From: Pseudomonas viridiflava
GTDB taxonomy: Bacteria > Pseudomonadota > Gammaproteobacteria > Pseudomonadales > Pseudomonadaceae
Assembly: GCF_900580865.1 (NCBI RefSeq)
Contig: NZ_UTBZ01000060.1
Location: 356,032-420,031 of the forward strand
Direction: 5' to 3'
DNA length: 64,000 nt
A program made the position numbers and the translations under genes. Of the stretch, positions 1-8,787 are shown in pieces. How positions within the stretch are numbered: position 1 is the stretch's first letter; each line of letters starts with the position of its first letter. The notes beneath the pieces are model-generated. The model ran no database searches. It worked only from the letters and a program-made list of their open reading frames with translations, and had not been told where the DNA came from.

Positions 1-601
1 GGCCGGTGGAAGGCCGGGCGACCGGCATTTCCGGTACCAGCTTGCCCGCGACCGCCTGATTCGACGGCAGGATGACGTAGCGGTCGCCCTGGCGGATCAT
101 CGCGTTCTCTGTCCAGGACAGCAGGGTTTCCAGAATCGACAAGGCTTGCTGCTTGTTCACCGGTTTGGACGTGGAAAAGCTCACATTGCCTTTGACGCCT
201 TGGGCGATGCTGTAATTTTCGTGCAGCAAGTCGCCCATGACGCTGTTGATCACCGCTTCGATTGGCTGGTCGGTGAAGTTGAAGACGATGTCCCCGCCTG
301 GCTCGGCGCCGGCCTTTGCGCCGGCAGCAGGTGCCGTCGGACGCACGAAGTTCTGGCTGCCGCGAATGATCTGCCGACGCGCCGGTGTGGCGTTATCGGA
401 CGCTGACGCGCTTGGCGAATCGGCGGGGGCATCCACCACTGGCGCGCGTTGCGAGCCGGTACCGTTGAGTGCTTCCTGCATCAGGGCCGGGTCATTTTGC
501 GTTGACGACGGCGTGGACGCGCAGCCAGCCAAGGCCACGGCGGTGGCCAGACAAATCAACGGGCTGCGCAAACGAAGGATTTCAGGGAAGCAATTGTTCA
601 T
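1..601 (-). CDS. gspD: Type II secretion liposecretin GspD (HxcQ/XcpQ type), 3-prime part outside window
   Basis: This is the outer-membrane secretin of a type II secretion system. The reading frame is open from ATG at 601 to the window edge, giving about 200 residues. The first 27 residues form a lipoprotein signal ending in LAGC (Cys27). A Ser/Ala/Pro-rich linker follows, then a typical secretin N0 domain (about residues 103-190, with IVFNFTDQPIEAVIN and RQGDRYVILP). A lipidated secretin is the HxcQ-type arrangement, in which the protein pilots itself to the outer membrane; that inference comes from family knowledge. The ATG overlaps the TGA of the GspC-like gene in an ATGA, so the two are probably translationally coupled. 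The secretin pore domain is not visible here. Confidence 0.88.
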   Translation of the reverse strand, partial: MNNCFPEILRLRSPLICLATAVALAGCASTPSSTQNDPALMQEALNGTGSQRAPVVDAPADSPSASASDNATPARRQIIRGSQNFVRPTAPAAGAKAGAEPGGDIVFNFTDQPIEAVINSVMGDLLHENYSIAQGVKGNVSFSTSKPVNKQQALSILETLLSWTENAMIRQGDRYVILPSNQAVAGKLVPEMPVARPSTG

Positions 602-1113
602 GGTCTCGGTACATTGGGAAGAGTGATAAGAGGCGCCGTTGATGGCGGCGGAAGACGTAGCACGGGCAGGCTCAGCTGGCGGCTCTGGCCTTGGTACATG
701 AAAGTGGCTTGCAGTGGGCTGAGCGCAGTCAGGGTCCAGCCGTTATCCAGCGCGTTGCCGACTGCGAGTTTCAGGCTGCGTTTATCGGTCAGGCGCAACA
801 GCGCCCATTGCGCCTGGCCATCGATGACCACGCCCGTGAGCACGACGCCTTGCATCGCGGCCGTCTCGCCTTTCCCGCTGACGAGGTCGGGTTTGCGCTC
901 GGGACTGAAAATCGATTGTTGCCAGCTCAGGCTCAAGTCTTGCGCGGTCAATGTCGGCAGCGGCTTTGGCGCGGCACTGGCCGGCAGATCACGTGGTTGA
1001 CCGGCAGGCAGCCACTGTTCAGCTCGTCCCGCGCCAAGTAACAGCACCACAAAAACTGCGCCCAGCGCCGCGGCGATGGTGAGCAGGAGCAGATTCATAC
1101 GGCTGAACCTCAT
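598..1113 (-). CDS. GspC/HxcP-like inner-membrane clamp protein of type II secretion
   Basis: The product has 171 residues: a short cytoplasmic start, one membrane segment (about residues 7-28), a Pro-rich periplasmic linker, and a compact beta-rich domain (about 85-160, with MQGVVLTGVV and WALLRLTDKRSLKLAVG) that resembles the HR domain of GspC. It has no PDZ domain and is shorter than classical GspC, as in HxcP-like proteins. In this family the protein links the inner-membrane platform to the secretin, which fits its place directly before gspD. It overlaps both neighbours by ATGA. Some annotation pipelines would call it GspN; the HR-like region makes me prefer the GspC role. Confidence 0.7.
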   Translation of the reverse strand: MRFSRMNLLLLTIAAALGAVFVVLLLGAGRAEQWLPAGQPRDLPASAAPKPLPTLTAQDLSLSWQQSIFSPERKPDLVSGKGETAAMQGVVLTGVVIDGQAQWALLRLTDKRSLKLAVGNALDNGWTLTALSPLQATFMYQGQSRQLSLPVLRLPPPSTAPLITLPNVPRP

Positions 1114-1745
1114 GCTCCGGGCTCCTTACCGTTGGCCGCTTGCAGATAACCGCGCAACAGCAGATTCACCTGCAAGCGCCCTGCACCTCCGCTGGCTGGC
1201 GCGGAGGTTTGACGACGGATGCTCACATGGTCGACAAACAGAAACGGCTGACCATATTCGAGATCGTGCAGCAGCCCGGTCAGCGGCTCCATGGCACATT
1301 CGAGAGTGAGGCTGACTTTGACCTGTCGATACGGCTCGGCGCTGTTTTGCTCCGGTGTGATCGGCATGCGCTGCGTGACCTGACACCCGGGTCCCTGCGC
1401 GGCATGTGCCTTGACCAGATCGAGGCTGCGTTGCATCAGGTCGGCCGCCACGGCGCTGGGGTCGGTGCCGGGCAGCAAGCTGCTGCGGCTGGCCGGGTCG
1501 CGCCGGGCCTGTTGCAACTGCTGTTGCAGAGCTTCGCGTTGCTGTAGCGCGCCGGCGTAGCGCTGCTGTAGCGCGCCGGCGTAGCGCTGCTGTTGTTCGC
1601 GCAAGCCGTCGGCCTGGTTTTCGATTTCCATCAGCGGATCGAGAAACCAGCTCTGTACCAGCAGCCACCACGTCGCCCACACCACCAGTGCCAGCACGAT
1701 CAGCGCTGCGCCGCGCCGTTCGCGGGCGGTCAATTCACGTCGCAT
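1110..1745 (-). CDS. gspM: Type II secretion inner-membrane protein GspM
   Basis: The product has 211 residues: a basic start (MRRELTARERRG), one membrane segment (about 14-32), a coiled-coil rich in Gln and Arg, and a periplasmic C-terminal domain. This is the GspM layout; GspM partners GspL in the assembly platform. I chose ATG 1745 because AGGGAG lies upstream and because it gives the usual short cytoplasmic tail; an open frame runs up to 1868 but would place 41 unlikely residues in front. It overlaps the end of gspL by 11 bp. The coiled-coil contains the octapeptide QQRYAGAL twice, from a perfect 24-bp tandem duplication at 1541-1588. Confidence 0.8.
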   Translation of the reverse strand: MRRELTARERRGAALIVLALVVWATWWLLVQSWFLDPLMEIENQADGLREQQQRYAGALQQRYAGALQQREALQQQLQQARRDPASRSSLLPGTDPSAVAADLMQRSLDLVKAHAAQGPGCQVTQRMPITPEQNSAEPYRQVKVSLTLECAMEPLTGLLHDLEYGQPFLFVDHVSIRRQTSAPASGGAGRLQVNLLLRGYLQAANGKEPGA

Positions 1746-2778
1746 CGGCTGGCTCCCTGCGCAACTGCGCGTGCAATGAAAAACGTTCCCTACCCGTCTG
1801 TTCGTCGGGCTGAATGATCCCCTGGAACTGCGCATCGCTGAGGGTTCGGCAGTCTTTGGCGCGGGCAATCAAGGCACTGGCCCGGGCGCTCTGACCACTG
1901 ATCGAGACGCCGCCGTCTTCGCTGATGTCCAGTTGCTCGACCCAGGTATCGGCACCGAGGCAACCGGTGAGGTCCAGCAACACACTGGACACACTGGGCC
2001 GGGCGGTCTTGCGTTGCGCCAAGTAGCGAGCGGCACCTTGGGTGTTGGCCAGTTCATGACGCAGGTTTTGCAGCGCCTGCACTTGTTCGCGTTGTTGATC
2101 GACGGCGTTCTGCATCGTTTCCATTCGCGCCGAGCGCGCGTCCAGCCACAGCACCATGCACGCCAGTAACAGACCAACACAGCTCATTGCCAGATAACGC
2201 GGCAGGTGGTTACGACGGGCGCCCTGGTGTTCGTATTCGTCGGGCAGCAGATCGACCCCCAAGGGTTCGTCGTTGCTGCCCCGGCAATCGATGGCGTGCA
2301 CGTGCAAGCCGCGAGCGTGGCAGTGATCAAGCACGGTTTGCAAACGCTCACGCACAATCGCCACCAGCAGCACCCGCGCGATGCTTTTTCCACGGCCTTG
2401 CACGCGGGTGACAAAGTGCATGTCCTCGCGGGGAAACGGCGTGTACTTGTCCAGTTCAAACCCGACCACACTGCGCAAATCGCGCGTGGCCGCGACAGGC
2501 AGATCCAGCGGCTGGGCCAGAACCATCGCATAAGGCAACAGCAACACTACCCGGTCACCGCCAGCATCAGGCAGTGCCTCCGGCAGAGGCCAAGTCAACA
2601 GACGCTCGCGGTTGTGCGGCAGCAAACCGCGCTGCATTCGCGCCGGCAGTGCGTTGCGCAGCTCATGCAACCACGCCTGCCACAAACGCTGGGCAAGGCT
2701 GCCCCGCCAGTGGCTTTGCCAATGGCCGTTGACCTGGGCAAATCGCCGAGCCAGAGACTGTGAGATCAATTGCTTCAT
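1735..2778 (-). CDS. gspL: Type II secretion inner-membrane protein GspL
   Basis: The product has 347 residues. Residues 1-190 form an actin-like cytoplasmic domain (FELDKYTPFPREDMHF is the usual PilM/GspL-like stretch), followed by a membrane segment (about 195-212), a coiled-coil, and a PilN-like periplasmic ferredoxin-fold domain. In the family, the cytoplasmic part binds the GspE ATPase and the rest binds GspM. ATG 2778 overlaps the gspK stop in ATGA. Nothing suggests truncation. Confidence 0.85.
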   Translation of the reverse strand: MKQLISQSLARRFAQVNGHWQSHWRGSLAQRLWQAWLHELRNALPARMQRGLLPHNRERLLTWPLPEALPDAGGDRVVLLLPYAMVLAQPLDLPVAATRDLRSVVGFELDKYTPFPREDMHFVTRVQGRGKSIARVLLVAIVRERLQTVLDHCHARGLHVHAIDCRGSNDEPLGVDLLPDEYEHQGARRNHLPRYLAMSCVGLLLACMVLWLDARSARMETMQNAVDQQREQVQALQNLRHELANTQGAARYLAQRKTARPSVSSVLLDLTGCLGADTWVEQLDISEDGGVSISGQSARASALIARAKDCRTLSDAQFQGIIQPDEQTGRERFSLHAQLRREPADAT

Positions 2779-3497
2779 TCTTGCCAGCGCAAGACCCGGT
2801 AAGGTCGTGCCCCCTCCTTCGATGGATTCAATAACAACGTGACGCGAAGCGTCGTGGTGTAACCACCGGGCAAGGTCGCCCGGCTTTTAACCGTGAAGAT
2901 CGACCCGGCGGGTGTGACGCTCGAACGTGCTCGCGGCAGGTTCAATGCCTGTTGCAGCCACGGCGCTGCGAAGCGCGGATCCGGCGCCGGCAACCCGCTC
3001 CACAACGTCACGTAGGGTGCGGCTCGCTGGTAAATCGCCTGGGTCATGCCAGGCAGCTCGCGCAGTTCCTCGACCATTCGCAGTGGCGCCTGATCATCAG
3101 CGCGACGGCGCTCGACGCTTTGCGCCAATTGCCGCGCATCCCCGGGGGCCGCGCCGCATGCCTGTAACATCCGCGTGATCAACTCCGCAGGCGCAGCGTT
3201 GAGATCCACCTGGCCCTGCTCGCTGCGCAGGCTGACGGCCAGTTCGGCATCATCGAAACGCAAGGCGTGCACTTGGTTGTCCGCCAGCCAGCGGCGTTGC
3301 GGGTCGTGATCGAGTTGGGCCAGAACCGCCATGGCGATGCCCGCCTCGGCAGCCAGTTGCCCCTGTAAATGCTGGCGCTGCCAAAGGGCCTGACGGTTCT
3401 GCAAATGCACCCAACCCACCAGCCCGGCGAGCAACGTGCCGAGCAGTGCCAACACCCACAGCACCAGAAGCAGCGCGACGCCGCGCTGACGCTTCAT
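2775..3497 (-). CDS. gspK: Minor pseudopilin GspK
   Basis: The product has 240 residues when started at ATG 3497, which overlaps the gspJ stop in ATGA; the frame is open upstream but the extra residues lack sense. The leader MKRQRG is followed by the hydrophobic helix VALLLVLWVLALLGTLLAGL. As usual for GspK there is no Glu at position +5 of the mature protein. The rest matches the GspK alpha-domain (VDLNAAPAELITRMLQACG, a helix-hairpin-helix-like stretch). GspK caps the pseudopilus tip together with GspI and GspJ, which are encoded just upstream. Confidence 0.88.
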   Translation of the reverse strand: MKRQRGVALLLVLWVLALLGTLLAGLVGWVHLQNRQALWQRQHLQGQLAAEAGIAMAVLAQLDHDPQRRWLADNQVHALRFDDAELAVSLRSEQGQVDLNAAPAELITRMLQACGAAPGDARQLAQSVERRRADDQAPLRMVEELRELPGMTQAIYQRAAPYVTLWSGLPAPDPRFAAPWLQQALNLPRARSSVTPAGSIFTVKSRATLPGGYTTTLRVTLLLNPSKEGARPYRVLRWQE

Positions 3498-4102
3498 GGC
3501 GCGGTGTTCTCGCCGGACAAATCCAGACGCAGACGCACGACCTGCCTCGGCCATTCAACGGCGCCGGCCAATTGCGCGTCGATGCGCACCGCGCGCGGCA
3601 GCCGTCCGGGCCATGGCCAGCGATCCAGCCACTCAGTGGTTTTCCCCTCGGGCGACACACCCCGATAGCTCACCTGTAGCGCTTCAACCTGCTGCAACAG
3701 CACTTGCGGTTCTCTCGCTGGCTGTAAGGTTTCGCCCTGCAAACGCTGAAGGCTGACCTGCAAACGCCCCTCTACGAGACTCACTTGGTGCCGATAGACT
3801 CCACCGCCCACCGTTGCCGGAAGCGGCGCGTAAAACCTCAGGCTGTCAGCGTCGCCCTGAAACATCGGCGATTGGCTTTCACCTGGTTTTCCCGCTGCCA
3901 ATGGCAAGGCCTGGCCGATGGCACTGCGCAAGAAATTCTGCGTCGAGCGCACTTCATCGAGGCGGTTGCTGTAGCGTTCGGCCTTGGTCATGGCCCGGTT
4001 GGCACCCGATATCGCTTCGCCGATCAACGTCAGCAAGACGCCGAGCAAACTGATCACCACCAGCACTTCCAGCAGGGTGAAACCGCGCTGATTACGCTTC
4101 AT
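3494..4102 (-). CDS. gspJ: Minor pseudopilin GspJ
   Basis: The product has 202 residues. It begins MKRNQRG followed by FTLLEVLVVISLLGVLL, a clear type IV prepilin peptidase site (cleavage after Gly7, Glu at +5). The globular part has the length and composition of GspJ. The start overlaps the gspI stop by 4 bp and its own stop overlaps gspK, so gspI-J-K are tightly coupled, as expected for the pseudopilus tip complex. Confidence 0.87.
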   Translation of the reverse strand: MKRNQRGFTLLEVLVVISLLGVLLTLIGEAISGANRAMTKAERYSNRLDEVRSTQNFLRSAIGQALPLAAGKPGESQSPMFQGDADSLRFYAPLPATVGGGVYRHQVSLVEGRLQVSLQRLQGETLQPAREPQVLLQQVEALQVSYRGVSPEGKTTEWLDRWPWPGRLPRAVRIDAQLAGAVEWPRQVVRLRLDLSGENTAP

Positions 4103-4467
4103 TGGCCAGCACCGCTGCCTGCGCTGCGCACTTGCACGCTGCTGTAGCGGGCATGCCGGCCGCCATCGTCCACTTGCAGATCCAGCCGAAAAGCGTTGGC
4201 CGATCCATTAGCGCCGGGAATAACGCTGACATCCATCTGCCAGCGCACCCCGCTCCACTCGCCATTGCTGCGCCCGGTTACCAAGGCACGATCAGTGGCG
4301 TCGTCAATCAGCGAGCGCGCCACCAGACTCAAACGATCGCTGCGTTGCACTTGCTGCAAGGCGCGCGCGCCGTTGCCGAACGCCACGACCAGGACGCTGC
4401 TGCACACCGCCAGCACAGCAAGGGCGGCGAGCATTTCCAATAATGTGAAACCGCGCTGACGGTTCAA
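4099..4467 (-). CDS. gspI: Minor pseudopilin GspI (probable TTG start)
   Basis: I start this gene at TTG 4467, which overlaps the gspH stop in TTGA. That gives 122 residues beginning MNRQRG then FTLLEMLAALAVLAV, a normal six-residue prepilin leader. Starting at the upstream in-frame codon at 4521 would add 18 residues and an abnormally long leader. Prepilin cleavage after Gly6 and Glu at +5 are both present. GspI nucleates the tip complex with GspJ and GspK in this family. Every junction from gspI through gspD is a 4-bp or slightly longer overlap, which supports the TTG choice. Confidence 0.83.
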   Translation of the reverse strand: MNRQRGFTLLEMLAALAVLAVCSSVLVVAFGNGARALQQVQRSDRLSLVARSLIDDATDRALVTGRSNGEWSGVRWQMDVSVIPGANGSANAFRLDLQVDDGGRHARYSSVQVRSAGSGAGQ

Positions 4468-4901
4468 TTGAGCGTGTGCAACTGAACGCTGCCCGTCAGC
4501 CAGTTGATATCGATCCGCCAACGCTTGTCGTTGCGCGACAACAACAGGTGTCCGCCGCTGGAGCCGCCATCCGGATAAAACTCGAACGCCGCGCCGAGCC
4601 CTTCGGCGGTGACCAGTTGCACCTGCATGTCCTGCGGCAAGCTGTGCGGCTTATGGTCGGGGCCGTTGAAGCGCGCCTTGCGCAGATCGAAACGTGTCTG
4701 CGCCGGTTGGCCGCTGACGATGGCTTGCACCCGCGCAGCGCGCAGTGACTGCACCAATTGCGTCAGCGCCTGACGTTCCTTCGCCGATTGCAGGCCCTTG
4801 CCCACGCCGAAGCTGATCAAGCCGATGCTGACGCCGATCAAGACGATCACCACCAGCAGTTCGATCAAGGTGAAGCCGCGCGAGCGCTGCAAGGCGTGCA
4901 C
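4464..4901 (-). CDS. gspH: Minor pseudopilin GspH
   Basis: The product has 145 residues and starts with GTG at 4901. The leader MHALQRSRG is followed by FTLIELLVVIVLIGVSIGLI, a prepilin peptidase site with Glu at +5. The remainder matches the GspH fold in length (Gly-rich strand GGSSGGHLLLSRNDKRW near the end). It begins two bases after the gspG stop. GspH joins the major pseudopilin to the tip complex. Confidence 0.85.
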   Translation of the reverse strand: MHALQRSRGFTLIELLVVIVLIGVSIGLISFGVGKGLQSAKERQALTQLVQSLRAARVQAIVSGQPAQTRFDLRKARFNGPDHKPHSLPQDMQVQLVTAEGLGAAFEFYPDGGSSGGHLLLSRNDKRWRIDINWLTGSVQLHTLN

Positions 4902-4903
4902 GG

Positions 4904-5329
4904 TTATTGCCAGTTGCCGAGGTCGGCCTTGTAGCCATCCCCACCGGGCTGACCGTCCTGGCCATAAAAAATCAGATCGAAACTGCCGTGCTCACCGGGG
5001 TAGCGATAGCCGAACGCATGGCCGAACGGATCCTTGAGGTCCGAAGGCTTGGCATACGGCCCGGCCCAGCCAACCGCGTTGGCCGGTTTGCTCAGCAACT
5101 GCTGCAAGTTGGCCGGCGGGCTGCCGACATCCAGGCCGTAGCTTTCGACCTTCATGCTCAGGCTGGACAATTGCGCCTTGCCGGCGCCGTACTTGCCTTT
5201 GTCGACGTTACCGCCAACCTGGCGCACGACGATGGTGGCGACGATGCCGAGCAAGACGATCACGGCGAGCATTTCCAACAGGGTGAAACCGCCTTGCCGA
5301 CGGCGGCCGGCAGCGATTGAACGGGACAT
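4904..5329 (-). CDS. gspG: Major pseudopilin GspG
   Basis: The product has 141 residues. A 14-residue leader ends in RRRQGG, followed by FTLLEMLAVIVLLGIVATIVV, a canonical prepilin cleavage site. The C-terminal domain has the major-pseudopilin features, including the GWAGPYAK segment, DPFGHAFGYRYPG, and an acidic loop ending in GYKADLGNWQ. GspG forms the body of the periplasmic pseudopilus. It lies 9 bp after gspF. Confidence 0.92.
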   Translation of the reverse strand: MSRSIAAGRRRQGGFTLLEMLAVIVLLGIVATIVVRQVGGNVDKGKYGAGKAQLSSLSMKVESYGLDVGSPPANLQQLLSKPANAVGWAGPYAKPSDLKDPFGHAFGYRYPGEHGSFDLIFYGQDGQPGGDGYKADLGNWQ

Positions 5330-5338
5330 GTGTTTTCC

Positions 5339-6541
5339 TCAAATGTTACTGGTTAGGCTCATCAGCGGCAGCATGATGGCGAGCATGATCACCGCGACCA
5401 GCACAGCCATGACCACGGTCAGACTGGGCACCAGGGCCGCGAGCAAGCGGTCGATGCCACGTTTGGCCTCGACATCGAAAACCTCGGCGACCTTGAGCAG
5501 CATGGCGTCGAGATTCCCGGCTTGTTCGCCGACCTCGATCATCTGCAGGGCGAGTTCCGGCAGCAGCGGTTGTTCGCCGAAAGCCTGGGCCAGCGTGCCG
5601 CCGCCCTTGACCCGCTGGGTGGCCTGCTCGACCTGGGCACGCAAGGCGTGATTGCCGCAGACCTCGCGGACGATGATCATTGCTTGCAACAGCGCCACGC
5701 CGTTGCTGAGTAACGTTCCCAGCGTGCGCGCCAGCCGAGCGGCCTCGATGCGCTGCAACAACGGGCCGATGACCTTGATGAACAACAGGCGATGGTCATG
5801 ACGTTGGCGGCGTTGCGGATTACGGCGTGCGACAGCGATGCCCCACGCTGCCATCACCAGAGTTGCCAGCGCCAGCAGGCCATAGGCGCTGAGAAATTCG
5901 CCGAGAACGAGGATGGTCTGGGTGATCAGCGGAATGGGCACACCGAGATCACGAAAGATCGGCACGAATTGCGGCACCACATACGCCAGCAATAGCGCCA
6001 GCGAACCGAGTACGCCGACGATGAGGAAGGCTGGATAAATCAGCGCATTGATGACTTCGCCACGCAGGGTCTGACTGCGTTCCAGATAATCGGCAAGCTG
6101 ATGCAGCGTGTGCTCCAGCGAACCGCCCGCTTCACCGGCGCGCACCATGCTGATGTACAAACCGGAGAACTGGCCGTGCTCTTCTTCCAGTGCCTGGCTC
6201 AACGGTTTGCCGGCCTTGACCTGTTCGCGCACCCGCTCCAGCAACGCTCGGCGCCGCAGATCGGTGGCCTGCTTGAGCAGAATGCCCAACGAGCGCTCCA
6301 GCGGTTGGCCCGCGCCCAACAATGTCGCCAGTTGCTGGGTGAAGCTGACCAGCGCGGCGCCATTCATCGCGCCACGTCGTAAAGAACCCGTCAGTTGACC
6401 ACCGGCGCAAGCTTGGAGGCTGAGTAACAACAAGCCGCGTTTTTGCAGCGCAGTGATGGCGCCCGCTTCATCGGCGGCTTCCAGACTGCCCTGGCGAGAA
6501 ACGCCATCGGCGTCCAGTGCGCGGTACTTGAAATGGCTCAT
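5339..6541 (-). CDS. gspF: Type II secretion inner-membrane platform protein GspF
   Basis: The product has 400 residues, the family's usual length. It has two copies of the T2SSF cytoplasmic helical domain (about 65-185 and 270-390) and three membrane segments (about 168-190, 215-237, 370-395). The start MSHFKYRALDADGVSRQG is typical. GspF is the polytopic core around which GspE, GspL and GspM assemble. Only one base separates it from the gspE stop. Confidence 0.92.
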   Translation of the reverse strand: MSHFKYRALDADGVSRQGSLEAADEAGAITALQKRGLLLLSLQACAGGQLTGSLRRGAMNGAALVSFTQQLATLLGAGQPLERSLGILLKQATDLRRRALLERVREQVKAGKPLSQALEEEHGQFSGLYISMVRAGEAGGSLEHTLHQLADYLERSQTLRGEVINALIYPAFLIVGVLGSLALLLAYVVPQFVPIFRDLGVPIPLITQTILVLGEFLSAYGLLALATLVMAAWGIAVARRNPQRRQRHDHRLLFIKVIGPLLQRIEAARLARTLGTLLSNGVALLQAMIIVREVCGNHALRAQVEQATQRVKGGGTLAQAFGEQPLLPELALQMIEVGEQAGNLDAMLLKVAEVFDVEAKRGIDRLLAALVPSLTVVMAVLVAVIMLAIMLPLMSLTSNI

Positions 6542-6542
6542 G

Positions 6543-8237
6543 TCAGTCGCCGCGCGTCACGCGCAGCACCTCGTCAAGGGAGGTGATGCCGGCCACCGCC
6601 TGACGCAAACCTTCTTCGTACAAGGTGCGCAAACCACCGCGCCGGGCGGCCTGTTCAAGGGTGGCGGCATCGGCCTGGCGCATCAGCAATGAGCGCAGTT
6701 CTTCGTTCATCACCAGCAGTTCGGTGATCGCGCTGCGCCCGTGATAACCGCCACCGACCGCCGTGGTATCGGCGCGATAAAGCAAAATCGGTCGTTGTTC
6801 GGTGAACTGTTCCAGCCCGTGTTCGGCGATCATTTGCGGCGGTGCTTCGAAGGCAATCCGTGTCTGCGGATCGAGGCGGCGTACCAGACGCTGGGCCAGA
6901 ATGCCTTTGACTGTGGACGCAATCAGGTAGCTCTCGACGCCCATGTCCAGCAGCCGGGTGATACTCGCCGCCGCACTGTTGGTGTGCAGGGTCGAGAGCA
7001 CGAGGTGGCCGGTCAACGAACTCTGGATGGCGATGCGGCACGTTTCGAGATCGCGCATTTCACCGATCATGATCACGTCCGGATCCTGGCGCACGATGGA
7101 TCGCAGCGCATTGGCAAAGTCCAGGCCAATGGCCGGTTTGACCTGAATCTGGTTGATGCCTTCGAGCTGGTACTCGACCGGATCTTCGACGGTGATGATC
7201 TTGCGCTCAGCGGTGTTGAGCCGGGACAGCGCGGTGTACAGCGTAGTGGTTTTGCCGGAGCCGGTGGGACCGGTGACCAGCAAGATACCGTGTGGACTTT
7301 CGAGAACGTCGAGAAAGCTGTTCAGGCGTTCACCGTCCATGCCGAGGCTGGGAAAATCGAAGCTCACCGTGCGCCGATCGAGCAGGCGCATCACCACCGA
7401 CTCGCCGAAACTGGTGGGCACCGTCGACACGCGCAAATCCAGCTCCTTGCCCTGAATGCGCAACATGATGCGACCGTCCTGAGGCAAGCGCCGCTCGGCG
7501 ATGTCGAGCCGCGCCATGATTTTCAAACGCGAGATGATCGCGGCGGATGAACTCGACGGCGGCGCTTCGGCTTCATGCAGGACTCCATCGATGCGATAGC
7601 GCACCTTGAGCTGGCTCTCAAAGGGTTCGATGTGAATGTCCGATGCGCGCTGTTCCACCGCGCACTGCAGAATCAGGTTGACCAGGCGAATCACCGGCGC
7701 CTCGGAGGCCAGATCCTTGAGGTGTTCGATGTCGTCTTCGGCACCCTCGTTTTCGTCCAGCGACTCGATCAACGCGTCCATGGCGCTGCGGCCCTGACCG
7801 TAGAGACGTTCGATCAGCGTGCTGACATCAGCGGCTGTCGCCAGCCGCAATGACACACTTTTGCTCGCGCAGTAGCTCATGGCATCCAGGGCGTATTGGC
7901 TGAGCGGCGGACTGGCGACCACCGTCACCGTTGCGGCATCTGTAGCCACCGCAACAACGCCGTGATGACGCAGGAAACGCTCGCTGCCGATCATCAACGG
8001 CTCGATGTCCCAAGCGGCTTCATCGAGTTGCAGACGAGGGACGCCAAGCAACGTCGCGTAAGCCTCGACCGCCTGATCATCACGGACACTGCCCAGGCGC
8101 AGCAGATTGCGCAGCAGCTCTTCTTCGCGATCACTTTCAGCCAGGCACAGTTTGCGCGCGCGATTGACGTCGGAAGCCTTGACCTCGGCATTGTCGACCA
8201 ACCATTGGCATATTGAGGACTGCGAAGGAAGTTGCAT
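6543..8237 (-). CDS. gspE: Type II secretion ATPase GspE
   Basis: The product has 564 residues when started at ATG 8237; TTG 8264 and GTG 8240 are in-frame alternatives. It is the cytoplasmic hexameric ATPase that drives pseudopilus assembly. An N-terminal GspE N1 domain is followed by the RecA-like ATPase with Walker A GPTGSGKTTT (about residues 323-332), the Asp box TVEDPVEY, Walker B PDVIMIGEMRD and the His box around TGHLVLSTLHTN. The CxxC...CxxC zinc module normally between the His box and the C-terminus is absent: the segment from RRLDPQTRIAF to GYHGRSAITELL contains no cysteine. It is the first gene of the operon, with a promoter expected in the AT-rich gap upstream. Confidence 0.92.
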   Translation of the reverse strand: MQLPSQSSICQWLVDNAEVKASDVNRARKLCLAESDREEELLRNLLRLGSVRDDQAVEAYATLLGVPRLQLDEAAWDIEPLMIGSERFLRHHGVVAVATDAATVTVVASPPLSQYALDAMSYCASKSVSLRLATAADVSTLIERLYGQGRSAMDALIESLDENEGAEDDIEHLKDLASEAPVIRLVNLILQCAVEQRASDIHIEPFESQLKVRYRIDGVLHEAEAPPSSSSAAIISRLKIMARLDIAERRLPQDGRIMLRIQGKELDLRVSTVPTSFGESVVMRLLDRRTVSFDFPSLGMDGERLNSFLDVLESPHGILLVTGPTGSGKTTTLYTALSRLNTAERKIITVEDPVEYQLEGINQIQVKPAIGLDFANALRSIVRQDPDVIMIGEMRDLETCRIAIQSSLTGHLVLSTLHTNSAAASITRLLDMGVESYLIASTVKGILAQRLVRRLDPQTRIAFEAPPQMIAEHGLEQFTEQRPILLYRADTTAVGGGYHGRSAITELLVMNEELRSLLMRQADAATLEQAARRGGLRTLYEEGLRQAVAGITSLDEVLRVTRGD

Positions 8238-8787
8238 CACACTGTTGGTTTCTCTTGGGCGCAAGCAACTAACGAACGAAATAACCAGGTTCCTGAAAAC
8301 ACTTGGTCAAATCGATCGATCATTAACTTATTTGTAATTGGCGCATTGCCAAAAAGGCTGCTGACAGATTGCACGGGATCAGTCGGCTGATATTTTCAAC
8401 GTATAAAAGACGTGTGCAACAGGCTGAAAATTGACTGCCGGGAAAGCTTATCAGAGCGCTAAACCTAATTGCAACTAGGTTTATGGTGTAGTTTTTTGTT
8501 GCTTGTTAATCGATTAAAAAGCTGTTTCAACGCGATATAACTGAGCATATCGGCATAAAAACAGAGTAACAAGGTCATATTGCGCAATCGATAGTGCGAA
8601 TCTATCAATCTGCCAGTATCAAAAACAACGCCCGAACGTCGCTTTTTCCTCGCCTCACTTCCAAACTGAAAAAATAGTTTTGCGAGTATTGAACTTTCAT
8701 GTGCATGCTTCGGACTTATGTGCGATTTCAAGACTACAAGTCTGCAGTCGTGCATTAACGCTTCCTTCACCAATCGAGAACTGATCG
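8238..8787. other. Divergent intergenic region between gspE and the glucosidase operon
   Basis: About 550 bp, clearly more AT-rich than its flanks. It must hold the leftward promoter of the secretion operon and the rightward promoter of the glucosidase operon. I could not assign convincing -35/-10 pairs. A 102-codon minus-strand frame at 8465-8773 has no ribosome binding site or recognisable product and I do not call it. Confidence 0.5.

Noticed and set aside
8465..8773. 102-codon minus-strand frame in the AT-rich divergent region
   Set aside because: No ribosome binding site, no family pattern, and it would fill the promoter region of the glucosidase operon.
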